33,558 nt of DNA from Actinomadura sp. 6K520 (GTDB lineage Bacteria > Actinomycetota > Actinomycetes > Streptosporangiales > Streptosporangiaceae). Location of the stretch: positions 1 to 33,558 of the forward strand of contig NZ_SMLC01000078.1 of assembly GCF_004349245.1 (NCBI RefSeq). Reading direction: 5' to 3'. The notes below the pieces were generated by a model. That model searched no databases. It was not told where the DNA came from and worked only from the letters and a program-made list of their open reading frames with translations. Position numbers and translations under genes: made by a program. How positions within the stretch are numbered: position 1 is the stretch's first letter; each line of letters opens with the position of its first letter. Positions 31,101 through 33,558 of this stretch are shown here, piece by piece.

Positions 31101-31370
31101 GGCCTCCTGGAAGGACACCAGCTCCCGGGCGCCGGGCTCGGCCTCGTCCAGGGCACGGCGCAGCTGCGAGACCTTGACCTGCAGTGCCCCGGGCGGATTG
31201 CGGGGCGGTGCGTCGCCCCACAGGTCGTCGATCAGCCGGTCCACGGGCACCGGCCGCCCCTCATGCCCGATCAGGACGGCCAGCAGCGTGCGGACCATGG
31301 CCCCGCGCACCACCACCGGGGCGCCGTCCGCCGTCCATACCCCCAGCGGTCCGAGCACCCCGAATCGCAT
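28173..31370 (-). CDS. SARP/AfsR-type regulator (BTAD, NB-ARC, TPR)
   Basis: A 1065-aa multidomain activator from the ATG at 31370. A further ATG at 31400 is less likely. Domains in order: OmpR-type winged helix (1-95), BTAD (about 97-245), NB-ARC/AAA-like ATPase with Walker A GPGGVGKT (293-300) and Walker B TLLVLDNCEHV near 390, then TPR repeats over about 600-1050 (for example ERVRLRLLTFHTELAERAEPRLHGPEQRRWLRR). The architecture matches the large AfsR/SARP regulators of secondary metabolism. It is divergent from an FMN reductase and a DHA2-type exporter, its probable local targets. Confidence 0.92.
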   Translation of the reverse strand: MRFGVLGPLGVWTADGAPVVVRGAMVRTLLAVLIGHEGRPVPVDRLIDDLWGDAPPRNPPGALQVKVSQLRRALDEAEPGARELVSFQEALGYRLRVDTEAVDAMRFAGLLARAREARDPRSRAVLLTEALELWRGPAYADFADAEFARPATVLLEEQRLTAIEERAEAYLEIGEQGALADELGDLVERHPLRERLRSAYMRALYGTGRQSDALKTYADLRTRLRDELGLDPGPEITDLHRRILEQDSALATAPGTPPQTNLPAQISELVGRDEAMAEVQALLKAARLITLTGPGGVGKTRLALETAARAAADHPDGVWLVELAGLDRTTRAPGGDRLVETVIAALGIRDDTAPGLPRSGAPADPAARLADVLRTRRTLLVLDNCEHVIDEVAAFSERLLRAAPEVRILATSQEPLRLAGESVWPVPPLQSPYSPADNGPAALRRFSAVRLFEARAAAAVPGFTIDTANARAVAAICRRLDGVPLALELAATRLRALDVHDLAARLDDRFRLLSSGHRGTPARQRTLRAMIDWSWELLSGPERLVLRRLAVFNEGCTLEAAEEVCADGDDVKPEDVLDLLARLVDRSMVVRADTPGQTRYRLLESVAVYALNRLEEAGEAERVRLRLLTFHTELAERAEPRLHGPEQRRWLRRLDAEHANLRGALEEAVRRRDAGLALRLVNALAWYWYLRGRIGEGRRAFAVALGIQAEAPTATRSRAEAWQTGLDLLGEGTADVRTPTEAIADPGERARAEWFLSDVLLGAGDLSLSRDLVERALPVFRRLGDRWGAAAALATEANHALVRGDLRALERSGEESLAIFGELGDRWGQVRAIDLLARLAEIKGDHRRSAGLCRDGLRLAEELGLWLQVSLLQSGLGRIALLAGDHAESDRRHERGRILAAEHGYRPGEVFALTGLALTARRAGRLDAAESYMRDALARAREVRYAPGIALGLTELGFTAEQRGDAAAAGELHREALTVAQDIGDPRAIALALEGLAGTAALTGTPAKAARLLGEAAALRESAGAPLPPEERGDVDRITATARSAIGDDAFTTAFTEGHATPSAS

Positions 31371-31410
31371 GCACCCACGATATCGGGCGCTTTTCCGCAA
31401 GATCGGTCCC

Positions 31411-31451
31411 GCTTACCGCAGCCCGGCGCCGACCGAAAGTGCGGTGTAAGC
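31411..31451. promoter_or_regulatory. imperfect inverted repeat between the SARP and FMN reductase genes
   Basis: GCTTACCGCA (31411-31420) is inverted by TGCGGTGTAAGC (31440-31451) with two extra bases. It lies in the 148-bp divergent gap and could bind a regulator of either gene. No clean promoter was found; TGATAAGC follows at 31454. Confidence 0.35.
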
Positions 31452-31518
31452 ACCTGATAAGCGCCGGTCGCCATGCTCACCCCACCGAACCGAACATGAG
31501 ATTTGAAGGGAGACCGCG

Positions 31519-32112
31519 GTGACCCCGACCGGACCGCTGAACCTCGCCATCATCATCGGCAGCACCCGGGACCGCCGGTTCGGCCCCACGGTGGCCGCAT
31601 GGTTCGCCGGAGAGGCCCGCCGGCGCCCCGGGCTCGGCCTCGACGTCGTCGACCTCGCCGAGACCGCCCTGCCCGACACTCTCGCCGCCGACGACGCGGG
31701 GCCTTCCGAGCTACCCGGACCGGTGCGGAGCCTCGGAGAACGGCTGGCCCGGGCCGACGCGTTCGTGATCGTCACCCCCGAGTACAACCACAGCTTCCCC
31801 GCCCCACTGAAGACGGCCATCGACTGGTACGTCGACGAATGGCAGGCCAAACCGGTCGGCTTCGTCTCCTACGGCGGAGTCTCCGGCGGCCTGCGCGCCG
31901 TCGAGCACCTGCGGCAGGTCTTCGCCGGACTCCACGTCGTCACCGTCCGCAACACGGTCAGCTTCCACTCCTGCCGGGACAGGTTCGACGACCATGGCCG
32001 CCCGATCGACGCGGCGGGCTGCCGCGCGGCGGCCGAGAGCCTCCTCGACCAGCTGACCTGGTGGGCCCGCACCCTGCGGGACGCCCGCACCGCACGCCCT
32101 TACGCGGCGTGA
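31519..32112 (+). CDS. NADPH-dependent FMN reductase
   Basis: A 197-aa flavodoxin-fold reductase. Evidence: LAIIIGSTRDRRFGPTVAAW (phosphate-binding loop GSTR), ALARADAFVIVTPEYNHSFPAPLKTAIDW and PVGFVSYGGVSGGLRAVEHLR, the core of the NADPH-dependent FMN reductase family. It supplies reduced flavin to a monooxygenase or acts as a quinone reductase. The GTG at 31519 follows GAAGGGAG. It is 36 bp before the MFS gene, probably one operon divergent from the SARP gene. Confidence 0.9.
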   Translation: MTPTGPLNLAIIIGSTRDRRFGPTVAAWFAGEARRRPGLGLDVVDLAETALPDTLAADDAGPSELPGPVRSLGERLARADAFVIVTPEYNHSFPAPLKTAIDWYVDEWQAKPVGFVSYGGVSGGLRAVEHLRQVFAGLHVVTVRNTVSFHSCRDRFDDHGRPIDAAGCRAAAESLLDQLTWWARTLRDARTARPYAA

Positions 32113-32148
32113 CCGAAGCCCTGCCCTCAACCTTCTGCGGAGACCACG

Positions 32149-33558
32149 ATGAATTCCCCCGAAAAGGCGACCACCGGCACCAGGTCACGCTGGGCCCTCG
32201 GTCTGCTGGCCTTCTCCAGCCTGATCACTTCGCTCGACTTCACCATCGTGTACGTGGCGCTGCCCGACATCGCACGCGAGGTCGGGCTGTCCGGCCACGC
32301 CACCCAGTGGGTGGTCAGCGCCTACGCCATCTTCTTCGGTGGATTCCTGCTGCTGGGCGGCCGCTCGGCGGACCTGCTGGGCCGCCGCCGCATGTTCGTG
32401 CTGGGCATGCTCCTGTTCGGCGGTGCCTCGCTCCTGGGCGGCCTGGCGACCTCGTCCGCGGCACTGATCGCCGCGCGGGCGCTCCAGGGGATCGGCGGCG
32501 CCGTCCTGTTCCCCGCCACGCTCTCGCTGGTCACCACCAGGTTCTCCGAAGGCCCCGAACGCGTCCGGGCCCTGGCCGTGTGGGCCATGGCCGGCGCGGG
32601 CGGGCTGAGCCTGGGCGCCCTGCTCGGCGGTGTGCTGACACACGCGTTCGGCTGGGAGGCGGTGTTCGTGGTGAACGTGCCGCTGGTCGTGGCGGGCACC
32701 GTGGGCGCGTTCGCCCTGCTCGACCCGGACGGCCCGCGTGAACGGGGCCGCGGCTTCGACATCCCCGGCGCCCTGACCGGCACGGCCGGACTGACCCTCC
32801 TCGTCTTCGCCATCGCCCAGGGCCCCGAGGTCGGCTGGGCCGCGGCCTCCGTCCTCACCTCCGCCGTCCTCGCCATGGCACTGCTGGCCGCGTTCGTCTT
32901 CATCGAGGCCCGCACCCGTCACCCGTTGATGCCGCTGCGGCTGTTCGCCAACCCCAACCTCCGCGCCGGCCTGCTGGTGATCCTCACCTTCGGCATCACC
33001 ATGCAGAACCTGGTCTACTTCCTCACCTTGTACTTCCAGGACGTGCTCGGCTACTCGGCGCTGCAGGGAGGGCTGGTCTTCCTGACCCTCTCGGTGGTGA
33101 TCGGCATCGCCAATTTCGTCGCCGAACGACTGATCATCCGCATCGGTGCCCGGACGACCCTGATCATCGCCCTGCTGCTCGGCTCCGGCGGCGGCGCGCT
33201 GATGGCCGCCGGCATGCGCACCGACGGCTCGTTCTGGACGATCCTCGCCGGCCTGGTCGTCTACGGCATGGGCATGGGAACGATCTACCCGACCATGTTC
33301 GGGACCTCCGGCACCGGCGTGGCCGACCAGGATCAGGGTGCCGCCGGAGGCATGGCCAACACCGCCCTCCAGATCGGCACCAGCGTGGGCCTGGCCATCC
33401 TGGTCAGCGTCTCCACCTCCGGCCTCGCCGGCCTGACCGGCGAGGCCCTGCGCGCCGCCACCTCCGACGGCCTGCGCAACGCGGTCTACGTCGCGGCCGT
33501 ACTCACCCTCGCGGGCGTCCTCGCCGTCCTGACCGTTCCCCGCCGCACCGCCCCGACT
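32149..33558 (+). CDS. DHA2-type MFS drug exporter (3' end outside window)
   Basis: The frame is open from the ATG at 32149 to the window end (470 codons), so the protein is truncated by the window and not by mutation. It has many hydrophobic segments, a first helix LAFSSLITSLDFTIVYVALPDIA, the MFS motif A GGRSADLLGRRRMF, and motif C-type AGAGGLSLGALLGGVLTHAFGWEAVFVVN. These features place it in the DHA2 (14-helix) EmrB/QacA family of proton-coupled exporters. The RBS GGAGA precedes the ATG. With the SARP regulator it may export a product or confer resistance. Confidence 0.92.
   Translation, partial: MNSPEKATTGTRSRWALGLLAFSSLITSLDFTIVYVALPDIAREVGLSGHATQWVVSAYAIFFGGFLLLGGRSADLLGRRRMFVLGMLLFGGASLLGGLATSSAALIAARALQGIGGAVLFPATLSLVTTRFSEGPERVRALAVWAMAGAGGLSLGALLGGVLTHAFGWEAVFVVNVPLVVAGTVGAFALLDPDGPRERGRGFDIPGALTGTAGLTLLVFAIAQGPEVGWAAASVLTSAVLAMALLAAFVFIEARTRHPLMPLRLFANPNLRAGLLVILTFGITMQNLVYFLTLYFQDVLGYSALQGGLVFLTLSVVIGIANFVAERLIIRIGARTTLIIALLLGSGGGALMAAGMRTDGSFWTILAGLVVYGMGMGTIYPTMFGTSGTGVADQDQGAAGGMANTALQIGTSVGLAILVSVSTSGLAGLTGEALRAATSDGLRNAVYVAAVLTLAGVLAVLTVPRRTAPT

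Overview
The window is high-GC DNA with GTG starts, overlapping stop/start codons and very long antisense open frames, all typical of a filamentous actinomycete. The gene families (an actinomycete integrative and conjugative element, a SARP/AfsR-type regulator, F420-type oxidoreductases, a FadD17-like ligase) fit Streptomycetales or Streptosporangiales. I cannot name a genus from sequence alone.

Region 1 (about 71-13406) is a complete AICE inserted in the 3' half of a tRNA-Arg(TCT) gene. A perfect 54-bp direct repeat bounds it: 98-151 inside the tRNA gene and 13353-13406 on the far side. The minus-strand core reads: three small conserved genes, traB (FtsK-like DNA pump), a HUH-type replication initiator of the RepSA class, xis and int. 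traB-rep-xis-int are joined by consecutive 4-base GTGA overlaps. A GntR/UTRA repressor of the KorSA type lies upstream, and a promoter with an inverted repeat sits between it and the core operon. Next come a minus-strand block of small accessory genes, a plus-strand regulator/inositol-monophosphatase pair, and an AT-richer cargo gene encoding a protein with a proteasome-like N-terminus and TPR repeats. A 480-bp non-coding stretch follows. It ends in an 83-nt DNA cloverleaf (12487-12569), a large stem closing three directly abutting hairpins, which is my best candidate for an undescribed cis-acting element such as a single-strand origin or transfer locus. A DUF6247-like/RelE-like gene pair closes the element beside attR.

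Region 2 (13407-19176) is chromosomal. After a 350-bp degenerate stretch there is a minus-strand overlapping operon (flavin monooxygenase, TetR regulator, alpha/beta hydrolase, acyl-CoA ligase) divergent from a short-chain dehydrogenase. A 14-bp palindrome overlaps the -35 box between them. Together the enzymes suggest alcohol to ketone to ester or lactone to acid to acyl-CoA catabolism. The SDR is followed by a 30-codon gene stub, so the right arm is probably truncated.

Region 3 (19177-21982) holds a small secreted protein, an F420-type LLM oxidoreductase and a gene graveyard (IS1380 transposase fragment, NTPase fragment).

Region 4 (21983-28060) has a minus-strand HAD-MFS-GntR unit divergent from DeoR-HAD-phosphopantetheinyl transferase. 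It is followed by a TetR gene divergent from a deazaflavin-dependent nitroreductase-family gene, with three 14-bp palindromes at an exact 19-bp period between them. Region 5 (28173-33558) holds a large SARP-NB-ARC-TPR regulator divergent from an FMN reductase and a DHA2-type MFS exporter that runs off the window end.
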